From positions 1-38,958 of the forward strand of contig JBIIJL010000011.1 of assembly GCA_044233795.1 (NCBI GenBank): 38,958 nucleotides of DNA, given 5' to 3'. Below the pieces are notes generated by a model, which ran no database searches, had not been told where the DNA came from, and worked only from the letters and a program-made list of their open reading frames with translations. Source of the stretch: JBIIJL01 sp044233795. Lineage in GTDB: Bacteria > Pseudomonadota > Gammaproteobacteria > Legionellales > Legionellaceae. The translations under genes were made by a program, and so were the position numbers. This document shows positions 9,055-18,558 of this stretch, piece after piece; positions within the stretch are counted from its first letter, which is position 1; every line of letters starts with the position of its first letter.

Positions 9055-12000
9055 ATGGCCGAAGCAGTTGCTAAGACTCAATATTCACATGCTGAGAAAA
9101 AACGATTTCGCAGGAGCTTTGGTAGACAAGCTGAACAGATGGCAATACCTAATTTGCTTGAAATCCAGCTGAAATCATATAGAGATTTTTTACAACCAAA
9201 TTCAGATTCCGTAACACAACAATCAACAGGTTTACATGCGGCCTTCCTATCGGTGTTCCCCATACAGAGTTTTTCCGGAAATGCAAGGCTTGAATATGTC
9301 AATTACCAATTAGGTGAACCTGCATTTGATGTTCGAGAATGCAAATTGCGAGGCCTTACATACTCGGCCCCACTACGAGTAAAGATTCGCTTGGTTGTGC
9401 TAGATAAAGATGCTTCTGGTGAGCCTAAGCCTATCAAGGATATACGAGAGCAAGATGTGTTTATGGGTGAGATTCCGCTCATGACTGATGTTGGTACGTT
9501 CGTCATAAATGGTACAGAACGAGTTGTTGTCTCTCAATTGCATCGCTCCCCTGGGGTTATTTTCGAACACGATAGAGGTAAAACACATTCTTCAGGAAAG
9601 TTATTATATTCTGCCAGAATCATACCCTACCGTGGTTCCTGGCTTGACTTTGAGTTCGATCCTAAAGACTGTGTTTTTGCAAGGATTGATAGGCGACGAA
9701 AATTGCCAGTTACGATCCTTCTACGCTCATTAGGATATGATACTGAAAGCATTCTTGCTGAATTTTTTGAATCTACATCGTGCAATGTTAAGAATGGTGA
9801 ATTTCATATTGAACTTATTCCCTCAAGACTCAGGGGTGAGATAGCTGCATTCGATATTGTTGAGCCTGATACTGGTGAGCTAATTGTAGAACAAGGACGC
9901 CGCATTACGACACGTCATATCAAGCAGATGGAAAAAGGCAAGATGAAGGATCTTGTTGTTCCGAGAGACTATCTGGTAGGCAAAATATTTGCTAAAAATG
10001 TGGTTGATACAGATAGCGGTGAAGTACTAGCTCTAGCCAATGATGAGATTTCAAATGCTCTTCTCGATGCTCTGGCTGAGCATGGAATACTTCATTTCGA
10101 AATGATATATACGAATGATCTTGATCATGGTTCGTACATATCTGACACACTACGAGTTGATCCTACGTCAACTCAATTAGAGGCCCTAGTTGAAATATAT
10201 CGAATGATGCGTCCTGGCGAGCCACCTACAAAGGAGGCTGCAGAAGCACTTTTCAAAAATTTATTTTTCGCTGAAGAGCGTTATGATTTATCAGCAGTAG
10301 GCCGGATGAAGTTTAATCGCCGAGTTGGTCGAAAGGATGATGTAGGTCCCGGCACACTCACAAAAGAAGATATACTTGCCGTCATTAAAACACTAATTGA
10401 TATTAGAAATGGTATTGGCTTGGTAGATGACATCGACCATTTAGGTAATCGACGTGTACGTAGTGTAGGGGAGATGGCCGAGAACCAATTCCGCGTAGGC
10501 TTGGTAAGAGTAGAGCGCGCCGTTAAGGAGCGACTGAGCTTAGCTGAATCAGAAAATTTGATGCCTCAAGATCTAATAAATGCTAAACCTGTATCTGCAG
10601 CGGTAAAAGAATTTTTTGGTTCTAGTCAGTTATCCCAATTTATGGATCAGGTAAATCCTCTATCTGGTGTCACCCACAAAAGAAGAGTTTCAGCTCTAGG
10701 CCCAGGTGGATTGACGCGCGAGAGAGCAGGTTTTGAGGTGCGCGACGTACATACAACCCATTATGGTCGAGTATGTCCAATTGAAACACCTGAGGGTCCT
10801 AATATTGGTCTTATTAATTCATTGTCTGTTTACGCTAGGACTAATGATTATGGTTTCATTGAAACGCCCTGCAGACGTGTAATAGATGGTAGAGTGACTG
10901 ATGAAATACAATACCTATCTGCAATTGAGGAAGTTGACCAATATATTGGTCAGTCAAATATTGCTGTTGATGCAAATGGCATGATACAGGCTGATTTGGT
11001 CCCCTGCCGTCATCAGAATGAATTTTCGTTGACAACACCTGATAAAATTAACTATATGGATATTTCACCAAAGCAGATTGTATCTGTAGCGGCTTCCCTT
11101 ATCCCATTTCTTGAGCATGATGATGCGAATCGAGCATTAATGGGATCTAACATGCAACGCCAGGCTGTACCAACCTTACGGGCACAAAAACCACTAGTCG
11201 GAACAGGTATGGAGCGCACTGTGGCGTCGGATTCAGGTGTATCTGTTGTCGCGAGAAGAGGTGGAGTTATTGATCTGGTTGATGCATCTAGAATCGTTGT
11301 TCGAATAAATGATGACGAAACTACAGCTGGTGAGACTGGTGTCGATATATATAATCTAACAAAATATTTTCGCTCAAATCAAGATACCTGTATTAACCAA
11401 ATTCCGATTGTATCTACTGGTGATAAAGTTGCCTGTGGGGATATTTTAGCAGATGGTCCATGCACAGATTTAGGTGAGCTTGCACTCGGTCAAAATCTAC
11501 TCGTGGCTTTCATGCCTTGGAATGGCTATAACTTCGAAGATTCAATTCTTATTTCTGAACGAATTGTCCAAGAAGATCGGTTTACAACAATACATATAGA
11601 AGAACTTACTTGTATTGCACGAGATACAAAGCTAGGTACCGAGGAAATTACTGCTGACATTCCTAATGTTGGTGAATCAGCTCTTGCGAGTCTAGATGAA
11701 TCCGGTATTGTCTATATTGGAGCAGAAGTAAGTCCAGGAGATATACTTGTAGGTAAAGTTACTCCAAAAGGGGAAACGCAATTAACCCCAGAAGAAAAGC
11801 TACTGCGGGCTATTTTTGGTGAAAAGGCGTCTGACGTTAAAGATTCATCGCTGCGAGTACCTTCCGGGATGAATGGAACTATTATCGATGTGCAGGTATT
11901 TACTAGAGATGGGCTAGAGAAAGATGCACGAGCCAAGAGTATTGAAGAAGAACATCTCGCTCGTGTTCGTAAAGACCTAATCGATGAGCGTCGCATTCGA

Positions 12001-13161
12001 GAGGAAGACATATACCAACGTGTTTATAATCTGCTGATAGATAAGGTAGCAACCGGTGGTCCTTCTAGTTTGAAAAGTGGGATAACAATAACCGGGGAAT
12101 ACCTTGATAAGATAGATCGTGAAAAGTGGTTTGATATTCGCCTACAGGATGATGTTATCAGCCAGCAGTTGGAGCAGTCCTCTAAGCAACTAGAGCAATT
12201 GGCTAAAGAAGTCGAAAAGCGTTTCAATGATAGTCGTAAGAAAATTGTTCAAGGAGATGATCTTGCTCCTGGTGTGCTTAAGATTGTAAAAGTATATTTG
12301 GCTGTTAAGCGACGTATTCAACCAGGTGATAAAATGGCTGGACGACATGGGAACAAAGGGGTTATATCCATTGTTGTTCCTATGGAGGATATGCCATATA
12401 TGGAGGATGGAACTCCGGTCGATATTGTGTTGAATCCGCTAGGCGTTCCGTCACGTATGAATATTGGGCAGGTTCTAGAAACACACCTAGGTCTCGCTGC
12501 TAAGGGTCTTGGACTACGTATTGCAGAGATGCTAGATGAAAATTGTGAATTATCTAAACTAAAGGACTATATCAATAAGATATATAATCAAGATGTTCAG
12601 CATAAAATAGATTTTGACGCCCTTAGTGAAGGTGAATTCAAAATACTTGTGAATAATTTGCGTGACGGTGTTCCTATGGCTACACCAGTTTTTGATGGTG
12701 CGAACGAGTCTGAAATCAAAGCCATGCTAAAGCTTGCTGGAATGCCGTTGGATGGTAAAACCACCCTTATTGACGGTAGAACTGGAAGAAAATTTGATAA
12801 TCCAGTTACTGTTGGGTATATGTATATGCTCAAACTAAACCACTTGGTAGATGACAAGATGCATGCGCGTTCAACGGGTTCATATAGTCTAGTAACTCAA
12901 CAACCACTCGGAGGTAAAGCTCAGTTTGGCGGTCAACGATTTGGAGAGATGGAAGTGTGGGCTCTCGAAGCTTATGGTGCTGCATATACGCTTCAAGAAA
13001 TGCTAACTGTTAAGTCAGATGACGTTGGCGGAAGAACCAAAATATACAAAAACATTGTCGATGGTGATCATCGAATGGATCCAGGCATGCCCGAATCCTT
13101 TAATGTACTTTTGAAAGAAATTAGAGCACTCGGCATCGATATAGAACTTGATCACGACTGA
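9055..13161 (+). CDS. rpoB: RNA polymerase subunit beta
   Basis: RpoB (1368 aa) forms one pincer of RNA polymerase and much of the active site. The rifampicin region GSSQLSQFMDQ starts at residue 522, and the conserved C-terminal GDKMAGRHGNKG and QPLGGKAQFGGQRFGEMEVW are present. The gammaproteobacterial insertion between the conserved blocks (coiled-coil rich, around residues 955-1065) is also there. The start used has AAGGA upstream and gives MAEAVAKTQYS; an in-frame ATG 33 bases earlier lies too close to the attenuator. Two residues in or near the rifampicin region are unusual: Val533 (E. coli N518) and Thr567 (E. coli P552). Confidence 0.98.
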   Translation: MAEAVAKTQYSHAEKKRFRRSFGRQAEQMAIPNLLEIQLKSYRDFLQPNSDSVTQQSTGLHAAFLSVFPIQSFSGNARLEYVNYQLGEPAFDVRECKLRGLTYSAPLRVKIRLVVLDKDASGEPKPIKDIREQDVFMGEIPLMTDVGTFVINGTERVVVSQLHRSPGVIFEHDRGKTHSSGKLLYSARIIPYRGSWLDFEFDPKDCVFARIDRRRKLPVTILLRSLGYDTESILAEFFESTSCNVKNGEFHIELIPSRLRGEIAAFDIVEPDTGELIVEQGRRITTRHIKQMEKGKMKDLVVPRDYLVGKIFAKNVVDTDSGEVLALANDEISNALLDALAEHGILHFEMIYTNDLDHGSYISDTLRVDPTSTQLEALVEIYRMMRPGEPPTKEAAEALFKNLFFAEERYDLSAVGRMKFNRRVGRKDDVGPGTLTKEDILAVIKTLIDIRNGIGLVDDIDHLGNRRVRSVGEMAENQFRVGLVRVERAVKERLSLAESENLMPQDLINAKPVSAAVKEFFGSSQLSQFMDQVNPLSGVTHKRRVSALGPGGLTRERAGFEVRDVHTTHYGRVCPIETPEGPNIGLINSLSVYARTNDYGFIETPCRRVIDGRVTDEIQYLSAIEEVDQYIGQSNIAVDANGMIQADLVPCRHQNEFSLTTPDKINYMDISPKQIVSVAASLIPFLEHDDANRALMGSNMQRQAVPTLRAQKPLVGTGMERTVASDSGVSVVARRGGVIDLVDASRIVVRINDDETTAGETGVDIYNLTKYFRSNQDTCINQIPIVSTGDKVACGDILADGPCTDLGELALGQNLLVAFMPWNGYNFEDSILISERIVQEDRFTTIHIEELTCIARDTKLGTEEITADIPNVGESALASLDESGIVYIGAEVSPGDILVGKVTPKGETQLTPEEKLLRAIFGEKASDVKDSSLRVPSGMNGTIIDVQVFTRDGLEKDARAKSIEEEHLARVRKDLIDERRIREEDIYQRVYNLLIDKVATGGPSSLKSGITITGEYLDKIDREKWFDIRLQDDVISQQLEQSSKQLEQLAKEVEKRFNDSRKKIVQGDDLAPGVLKIVKVYLAVKRRIQPGDKMAGRHGNKGVISIVVPMEDMPYMEDGTPVDIVLNPLGVPSRMNIGQVLETHLGLAAKGLGLRIAEMLDENCELSKLKDYINKIYNQDVQHKIDFDALSEGEFKILVNNLRDGVPMATPVFDGANESEIKAMLKLAGMPLDGKTTLIDGRTGRKFDNPVTVGYMYMLKLNHLVDDKMHARSTGSYSLVTQQPLGGKAQFGGQRFGEMEVWALEAYGAAYTLQEMLTVKSDDVGGRTKIYKNIVDGDHRMDPGMPESFNVLLKEIRALGIDIELDHD

Positions 13162-13188
13162 GTGTCAATTTACAAATTTTGAGCATAG

Positions 13189-13211
13189 CAGGGTATCTTG
13201 AAGGTACCCTG
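13189..13211 (+). other. Hairpin in the rpoB-rpoC gap
   Basis: CAGGGTATCT and AGGTACCCTG form a 10-bp stem (one G-U) around a 3-base loop. No T-run follows, so it is not an intrinsic terminator. It may stabilise or delimit the rpoBC mRNA. The pairing is seen; its role is unknown. Confidence 0.5.
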
Positions 13212-13271
13212 TGAGCGACTAACATCCTTTCTCTAGCAGAGATATTGAATGACCAATTTGGAGGCATTACC

Positions 13272-16200
13272 TTGTCTAATCTAAGCAACGAACCAATGAA
13301 AAAACCACCTGTAATGAGTGATTTGCTTGGCATGCTCAAACAACAAGGTCAAAGTGAAGAATTTGACGCAATACGAATCGCTTTAGCTTCACCAGAACTA
13401 ATTCGTTCGTGGTCTTATGGAGAGGTAAAAAAACCTGAAACCATAAATTATCGAACCTTTAAACCAGAGCGTGATGGATTATTCTGTGCTAAAACGTTTG
13501 GACCAGTTAAAGACTATGAGTGTTTATGTGGAAAATATAAGCGACTCAAGCACCGTGGGGTTATATGTGAAAAATGCGGTGTTGAGCTAGCACTAGCAAA
13601 AGTAAGACGTGAGCGGATGGGGCATATCGAGCTTGCGAGCCCTGTTGCACACATATGGTTTCTCAAGTCACTACCTTCACGGATTGGGTTATTGCTTGAT
13701 ATGACTCTGCGAGACATTGAAAGAGTTTTATATTTCGAAGCATTTGTAGTTGTTGATCCTGGGATGACCGAATTAGAGCGCGGACAATTACTTAATGACG
13801 AAGTGTACCTTGAAGCTATGGAACAATACGGCGATGAGTTCGATGCGAGAATGGGCGCAGAGGCTATTCGAGATTTGTTAAAGCAAATAGATATTGAAGA
13901 GGAAATTAAATCGCTACGAGAAGAATTACCTACCACTAACTCAGAAACCAAAATCAAGAAGATTACCAAGCGTCTCAAACTGCTAGAGGCTTTTTTTGAG
14001 TCTGGTAACAAGCCTGAGTGGATGATAATGAATGTTCTACCTGTCCTTCCACCAGATTTAAGACCGCTGGTGCCCTTGGATGGAGGAAGATTTGCAACAT
14101 CTGATCTGAATGATTTGTACCGAAGAGTTATAAATCGCAATAATAGACTTAAGCGACTGTTGGATCTGAATGCACCTGACATTATCGTTCGGAACGAGAA
14201 ACGTATGCTACAGGAGTCTGTTGACGCATTGCTCGATAATGGTAGACGCGGAAGAGCAATTACAGGAACTAATAAGCGACCTCTAAAATCCCTGGCAGAT
14301 ATGATTAAGGGAAAGCAAGGTCGATTTAGGCAAAACCTACTCGGTAAGCGAGTGGATTATTCTGGACGTTCGGTTATCGTAGTTGGACCGACACTAAGGC
14401 TACATCAGTGTGGTCTTCCCAAGAAGATGGCCCTTGAATTATTCAAGCCTTTTATTTTCAGCAAACTTGAGTTTAGGGGCTTAGCTACCACAATTAAGGC
14501 CGCTAAGAAAATGGTTGAACGGGAAGAACCGGTAGTTTGGGATATACTGGAAGATGTGATCCGTGAACATCCCATTCTTTTGAACCGGGCCCCAACACTT
14601 CATAGATTGGGTATCCAAGCATTCGAGCCTGTACTTATTGAGGGCAAAGCCATACAGCTGCATCCTCTTGTATGTACTGCATATAACGCTGACTTTGATG
14701 GCGACCAGATGGCGGTTCATGTTCCGTTAACGATCGAGGCCCAACTGGAAGCTCGTTCATTGATGATGTCGACAAATAATATATTATCCCCTGCCAGTGG
14801 TGAACCTATCATTGTACCAAGTCAGGACGTTGTTCTTGGGTTGTATTATTTGACCAGAGAGCGAGTTAATGCGTTGGGAGAAGGAAGGGTATTTGGCAGT
14901 GCTCAGGAAGCCATGAATTTCTACGAAGATGATTATGTTGATATTCACGCTAAAGTGCGTGTGAGATTGCCGGTAGATACACGCAACCCTGATTTGGGTG
15001 CAGCGCTGGTTGAAACTACAATTGGTAGGTCTATTCTTTCCGAAATACTTCCAAAAGGCATGGCATTCAACCTAATTAACAGGCCAATGACCAAGAAAAC
15101 AATTTCAAAGGTGCTCGACAATTGCTATCGAAACTTTGGCCTCAAAGAGACAGTGATTTTTGCTGATCAACTTATGTATATGGGATTCAAATATGCCACA
15201 CGAGCTGGTGCTTCAATCGGTATTGAAGATATGGAGATCCCTGATGATAAAGCAGCCATTATTGAACAGGCTGATAATGAAGTCCGTGAAATTGAATCAC
15301 AGTTTCGCTCAGGCCTTGTAACCAATGGTGAACGCTACAATAAAGTTATCGATATTTGGTCTAGAACTAACGAAATGGTTGCAAAATCAATGATGGCAAA
15401 AATTGCCACCGAAGAAGTAACTAATCGAGAAGGTATGGTTGTTCGTCAAGACTCCTTTAATCCAATTTTCATGATGGCAGACTCTGGGGCGCGTGGATCA
15501 GCTGCACAGATAAGACAGCTTGCTGGGATGCGTGGATTGATGGCAGCACCAGATGGTTCAATTATCGAAACACCTATTACTGCAAATTTTAGAGAAGGGT
15601 TAAATGTATTCCAGTATTTTATATCAACCCACGGAGCACGTAAGGGTCTTGCTGATACAGCTCTTAAGACTGCCAACTCTGGATATTTAACAAGACGATT
15701 GGTGGATGTTGCACAAGATGTTGTGATCACAGAGCTTGACTGTGGAACAGAGAGTGGGATTCTGATGCAACCGCTAATCGAAGGTGGTGATATTGTTGAG
15801 CCCTTGCAGGAGCGTGTATTGGGTAGAGTGGTAGCTCAGGATGTGTATATTCCAAATCATAATGATCCGATTGTAACTGCAGGCACGCTACTTGACGAGG
15901 AGTGGGTTGACCGTCTTGAGAAACACGGTGTTGACCAAGTGTTAGTTAGATCTCCTATTGCCTGCGATACTCGTTTTGGCTTGTGTGCAAAGTGTTACGG
16001 TCGGGACCTTGCGCGCGGACACCTCGTGAACACAGGTGAGGCAGTTGGTATTATTGCTGCACAGTCCATTGGTGAGCCCGGAACGCAGCTGACGATGCGT
16101 ACGTTCCATATTGGGGGGGCGGCTTCGAGAGCAACCGCTGCAACTAATATACAAATTAAAAGTAAAGGGGTTATACGACTACATAATATTAAGACGGTAA

Positions 16201-17519
16201 CACATGCAAATAATAACCTTGTTGCTGTTTCGCGCTCAGGAGAAGTAACCATCGCCGATGAGTTTGGTCGTGAGCGTGAGAGATATAAATTGCCATATGG
16301 TGCTGTTTTATCAGTTCAGGATAACTCTGCTGTTGAGGCTGGACATATCATTGCAACCTGGGACCCCCATACACATCCGGTTATCTCTGAGGTGGGTGGA
16401 AAGCTCAAATTTGTTGACCTGATTGAGGGCATTACAATGAATCGTCAAACTGATGAGCTGACAGGTTTAAGCAATATTGTAGTCATTGATGCCAAACAGA
16501 GGAGCTCTGTTGGTCGAGATATGCGACCGATGGTGAAATTAGTATCCGACACCGGCGATGAGATTTTTATATCAGGCACGAACGTTCCTGCTCAGTACTA
16601 TTTGCCGGTAGATGCAATTATCAATTTTGAAGATGGAAATGATGTAGGCGTTGGTGATGTTATTGCAAGAATACCTCAGGAACGTACCAAGACACGTGAT
16701 ATCACAGGGGGGCTCCCGCGCGTGGCGGACCTTTTCGAGGCTAGAAAGCCCAAAGACTCCGCTGTCATGGCTGAGGTATCTGGAGTTATTAGTTTTGGTA
16801 AGGAAACAAAAGGAAAGAGACGCTTAATCATTACTGAGGGTGAAAATAAAGCCCACGAAGAGTTAATACCAAAATGGCGCCATATTTCGGTGTTTGAGGG
16901 TGAGCACGTACAGCGTGGAGAAACAGTGGCGGAGGGACCACCTAACCCTCATGATATTCTGCGATTGCTCGGAGTAGGCGCATTAGCGAATTATATTGTT
17001 AATGAAGTGCAAGATGTATATCGACTTCAGGGTGTGAAGATTAACGATAAACATATCGAGACTATTGTTAGGCAAATGCTTAGAAAACGGCTGATAACCT
17101 TTGCTGGCGATTCAAAATTCCTGGCTGGAGAGCAGATTGAAGATACGGTGATGCTACAGGAAAACGATAAACTTAAGGCAGAAGGTAAAATTGCTGCTGA
17201 GGGCACCCCCATACTCCTTGGAATCACGAAGGCATCTCTAGCGACAGAATCATTTATATCTGCAGCATCATTCCAAGAAACAACACGAGTTCTGACTGAG
17301 GCGGCTGTAAGCGGAAAGACCGATGATTTACGTGGGTTAAAGGAAAATGTGATGGTTGGACGACTAATACCTGCCGGTACTGGTTATGCATACCATCAAA
17401 CTCGTAAGTTAAAGCGTTTAAGAGCTGCAAATGGTGAGCCCGCAACGGGGATGGTCACAGCAAGCGATGTTGAGCATGCGCTAAGTGAAGCACTTAATGC
17501 AGATAATCGTGATCACTAG
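13272..17519 (+). CDS. rpoC: RNA polymerase subunit beta'
   Basis: RpoC (1415 aa from this start) carries the catalytic Mg triad NADFDGD with Asp474, Asp476 and Asp478. Zinc site 1 is Cys84, 86, 99 and 102. Zinc site 2 is Cys824, 898, 905 and 908. The large gammaproteobacterial insertion in the trigger loop is present (roughly residues 950-1140). The start is unusual: TTG with a perfect GGAGG (13260-13264) seven bases upstream. Another TTG at 13245 and ATGs at 13296 and 13314 are in frame. ATG 13314 gives the family-like MSDLLGMLKQQ but has no Shine-Dalgarno sequence. The stop nearly touches the str promoter. Confidence 0.96.
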   Translation: MSNLSNEPMKKPPVMSDLLGMLKQQGQSEEFDAIRIALASPELIRSWSYGEVKKPETINYRTFKPERDGLFCAKTFGPVKDYECLCGKYKRLKHRGVICEKCGVELALAKVRRERMGHIELASPVAHIWFLKSLPSRIGLLLDMTLRDIERVLYFEAFVVVDPGMTELERGQLLNDEVYLEAMEQYGDEFDARMGAEAIRDLLKQIDIEEEIKSLREELPTTNSETKIKKITKRLKLLEAFFESGNKPEWMIMNVLPVLPPDLRPLVPLDGGRFATSDLNDLYRRVINRNNRLKRLLDLNAPDIIVRNEKRMLQESVDALLDNGRRGRAITGTNKRPLKSLADMIKGKQGRFRQNLLGKRVDYSGRSVIVVGPTLRLHQCGLPKKMALELFKPFIFSKLEFRGLATTIKAAKKMVEREEPVVWDILEDVIREHPILLNRAPTLHRLGIQAFEPVLIEGKAIQLHPLVCTAYNADFDGDQMAVHVPLTIEAQLEARSLMMSTNNILSPASGEPIIVPSQDVVLGLYYLTRERVNALGEGRVFGSAQEAMNFYEDDYVDIHAKVRVRLPVDTRNPDLGAALVETTIGRSILSEILPKGMAFNLINRPMTKKTISKVLDNCYRNFGLKETVIFADQLMYMGFKYATRAGASIGIEDMEIPDDKAAIIEQADNEVREIESQFRSGLVTNGERYNKVIDIWSRTNEMVAKSMMAKIATEEVTNREGMVVRQDSFNPIFMMADSGARGSAAQIRQLAGMRGLMAAPDGSIIETPITANFREGLNVFQYFISTHGARKGLADTALKTANSGYLTRRLVDVAQDVVITELDCGTESGILMQPLIEGGDIVEPLQERVLGRVVAQDVYIPNHNDPIVTAGTLLDEEWVDRLEKHGVDQVLVRSPIACDTRFGLCAKCYGRDLARGHLVNTGEAVGIIAAQSIGEPGTQLTMRTFHIGGAASRATAATNIQIKSKGVIRLHNIKTVTHANNNLVAVSRSGEVTIADEFGRERERYKLPYGAVLSVQDNSAVEAGHIIATWDPHTHPVISEVGGKLKFVDLIEGITMNRQTDELTGLSNIVVIDAKQRSSVGRDMRPMVKLVSDTGDEIFISGTNVPAQYYLPVDAIINFEDGNDVGVGDVIARIPQERTKTRDITGGLPRVADLFEARKPKDSAVMAEVSGVISFGKETKGKRRLIITEGENKAHEELIPKWRHISVFEGEHVQRGETVAEGPPNPHDILRLLGVGALANYIVNEVQDVYRLQGVKINDKHIETIVRQMLRKRLITFAGDSKFLAGEQIEDTVMLQENDKLKAEGKIAAEGTPILLGITKASLATESFISAASFQETTRVLTEAAVSGKTDDLRGLKENVMVGRLIPAGTGYAYHQTRKLKRLRAANGEPATGMVTASDVEHALSEALNADNRDH

Positions 17520-17520
17520 G

Positions 17521-17549
17521 TTGACAAATGGGCTGGACCTATATAGAAT
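17521..17549 (+). promoter_or_regulatory. Sigma-70 promoter of the str operon
   Basis: A perfect -35 TTGACA (17521-17526), a 17-base spacer and TAGAAT (17544-17549, 5 of 6) form a near-consensus promoter. It starts one base after the rpoC stop codon. It would start transcription about 50 bases before rpsL and give the str genes expression independent of rpoBC. Confidence 0.8.
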
Positions 17550-17605
17550 CCGGCCTCCTTATGCATATGAAATCATCTTAAGTTAAAGATTGGAGTTAAT
17601 AATAA

Positions 17606-17986
17606 ATGGCTACTATTAATCAGTTAGTAAGAAAGCCTCGAGTGGACGCCAAAAGGAAGAGTAATGTCCCGGCGCTGGAATCATGCCCACAACGTCGAGG
17701 GGTCTGTACCCGTGTATATACAACAACGCCAAAGAAACCAAACTCAGCTATGCGTAAGGTGGCTCGTGTTCGATTAACAAATGGCTTTGAAGTATCATCG
17801 TATATTGGTGGTGAAGGTCACAACCTACAGGAGCATTCTGTCGTATTGATACGCGGTGGTCGTGTGAAGGACTTGCCTGGGGTACGCTACCATACTGTGC
17901 GTGGGAGTTTGGATACATCAGGCGTAAATGACCGAAAACAAGGTCGATCAAAGTACGGTACTAAAAAGCCGAAAGACAAGAAATAA
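17606..17986 (+). CDS. rpsL: 30S ribosomal protein S12
   Basis: S12 (126 aa) sits at the decoding centre. The family motifs CTRVYTTTPKKPNSA and GGRVKDLPGVRYHTVRG are intact. The two lysines whose substitution gives streptomycin resistance in E. coli (43 and 88) are both wild type. It is the first gene of the str operon, behind the promoter at 17521. GGAG lies about ten bases before ATG. Confidence 0.98.
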   Translation: MATINQLVRKPRVDAKRKSNVPALESCPQRRGVCTRVYTTTPKKPNSAMRKVARVRLTNGFEVSSYIGGEGHNLQEHSVVLIRGGRVKDLPGVRYHTVRGSLDTSGVNDRKQGRSKYGTKKPKDKK

Positions 17987-18006
17987 CTTGATTGTAGGAA
18001 TTCGAA

Positions 18007-18543
18007 ATGCCTAGAAGAAGAGAAGTACCTAAAAGAGAGATTTTGCCTGATCCAAAGCATCATAGCGAGCTGTTGGCAAAGTTTATAAATGTTCTGATGG
18101 TTAGCGGTAAAAAGTCTACCGCAGAGAAAATCATTTACGGAGCGCTTTCTGTACTCGATGAGCGAGTAAAAAAAACCAAAAAGGTTGATGAAGACGGTGA
18201 AGACGGAACGGGTGGTTTTGGCGGTAATGCAAGTGCAGGTGTTCTCAGAATATTTGAACAAGCTCTAGACAACGTTCGTCCGACTGTTGAAGTTCGATCA
18301 AGACGAGTTGGTGGGGCAACCTATCAGGTTCCAGTTGAAGTTCGTATGGATAGAAGCATAGCTCTTGGTATGCGATGGATCGTTCAAGCAGCAAGAACCC
18401 GTGGTGAAAAAGGAATGATGTTGAGATTGGCTGGTGAATTACTTGATGCATTTGAAAGCAAGGGTTCAGCTGTAAAGAAACGAGAAGAAACTCATAAAAT
18501 GGCCAAGGCTAACCAAGCTTTTGCACATTTTAGATGGAACTAA
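18007..18543 (+). CDS. rpsG: 30S ribosomal protein S7 with internal insertion
   Basis: S7 (178 aa) nucleates the 30S head and in E. coli represses the str operon. The conserved N-terminus MPRRREVPKREILPDPK, the core VEVRSRRVGGATYQVPVEVR and the C-terminal KANQAFAHFRW are present. Between YGALSVLDER and the helix IFEQALDNVRP there are 21 more residues than in E. coli. The extra part is lysine-rich, then acidic, then glycine-rich (about residues 55-78, bases 18169-18240). The insertion starts at a run of eight A's, but the frame stays open. The C-terminus lacks the long tail of E. coli K-12 S7. Confidence 0.96.
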   Translation: MPRRREVPKREILPDPKHHSELLAKFINVLMVSGKKSTAEKIIYGALSVLDERVKKTKKVDEDGEDGTGGFGGNASAGVLRIFEQALDNVRPTVEVRSRRVGGATYQVPVEVRMDRSIALGMRWIVQAARTRGEKGMMLRLAGELLDAFESKGSAVKKREETHKMAKANQAFAHFRWN

Positions 18544-18558
18544 AAAGAGGCTATCCAC

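Noticed and set aside
17606..17986. Streptomycin-resistance substitutions in S12.
   Set aside because: Both key lysines, in TPKKPNS and RVKDLPG, are wild type.
18169..18190. Run of eight A's in rpsG as a possible frameshift or broken gene.
   Set aside because: The frame stays open and the conserved S7 core resumes downstream, so the gene is intact. Programmed slippage cannot be excluded but is not indicated.
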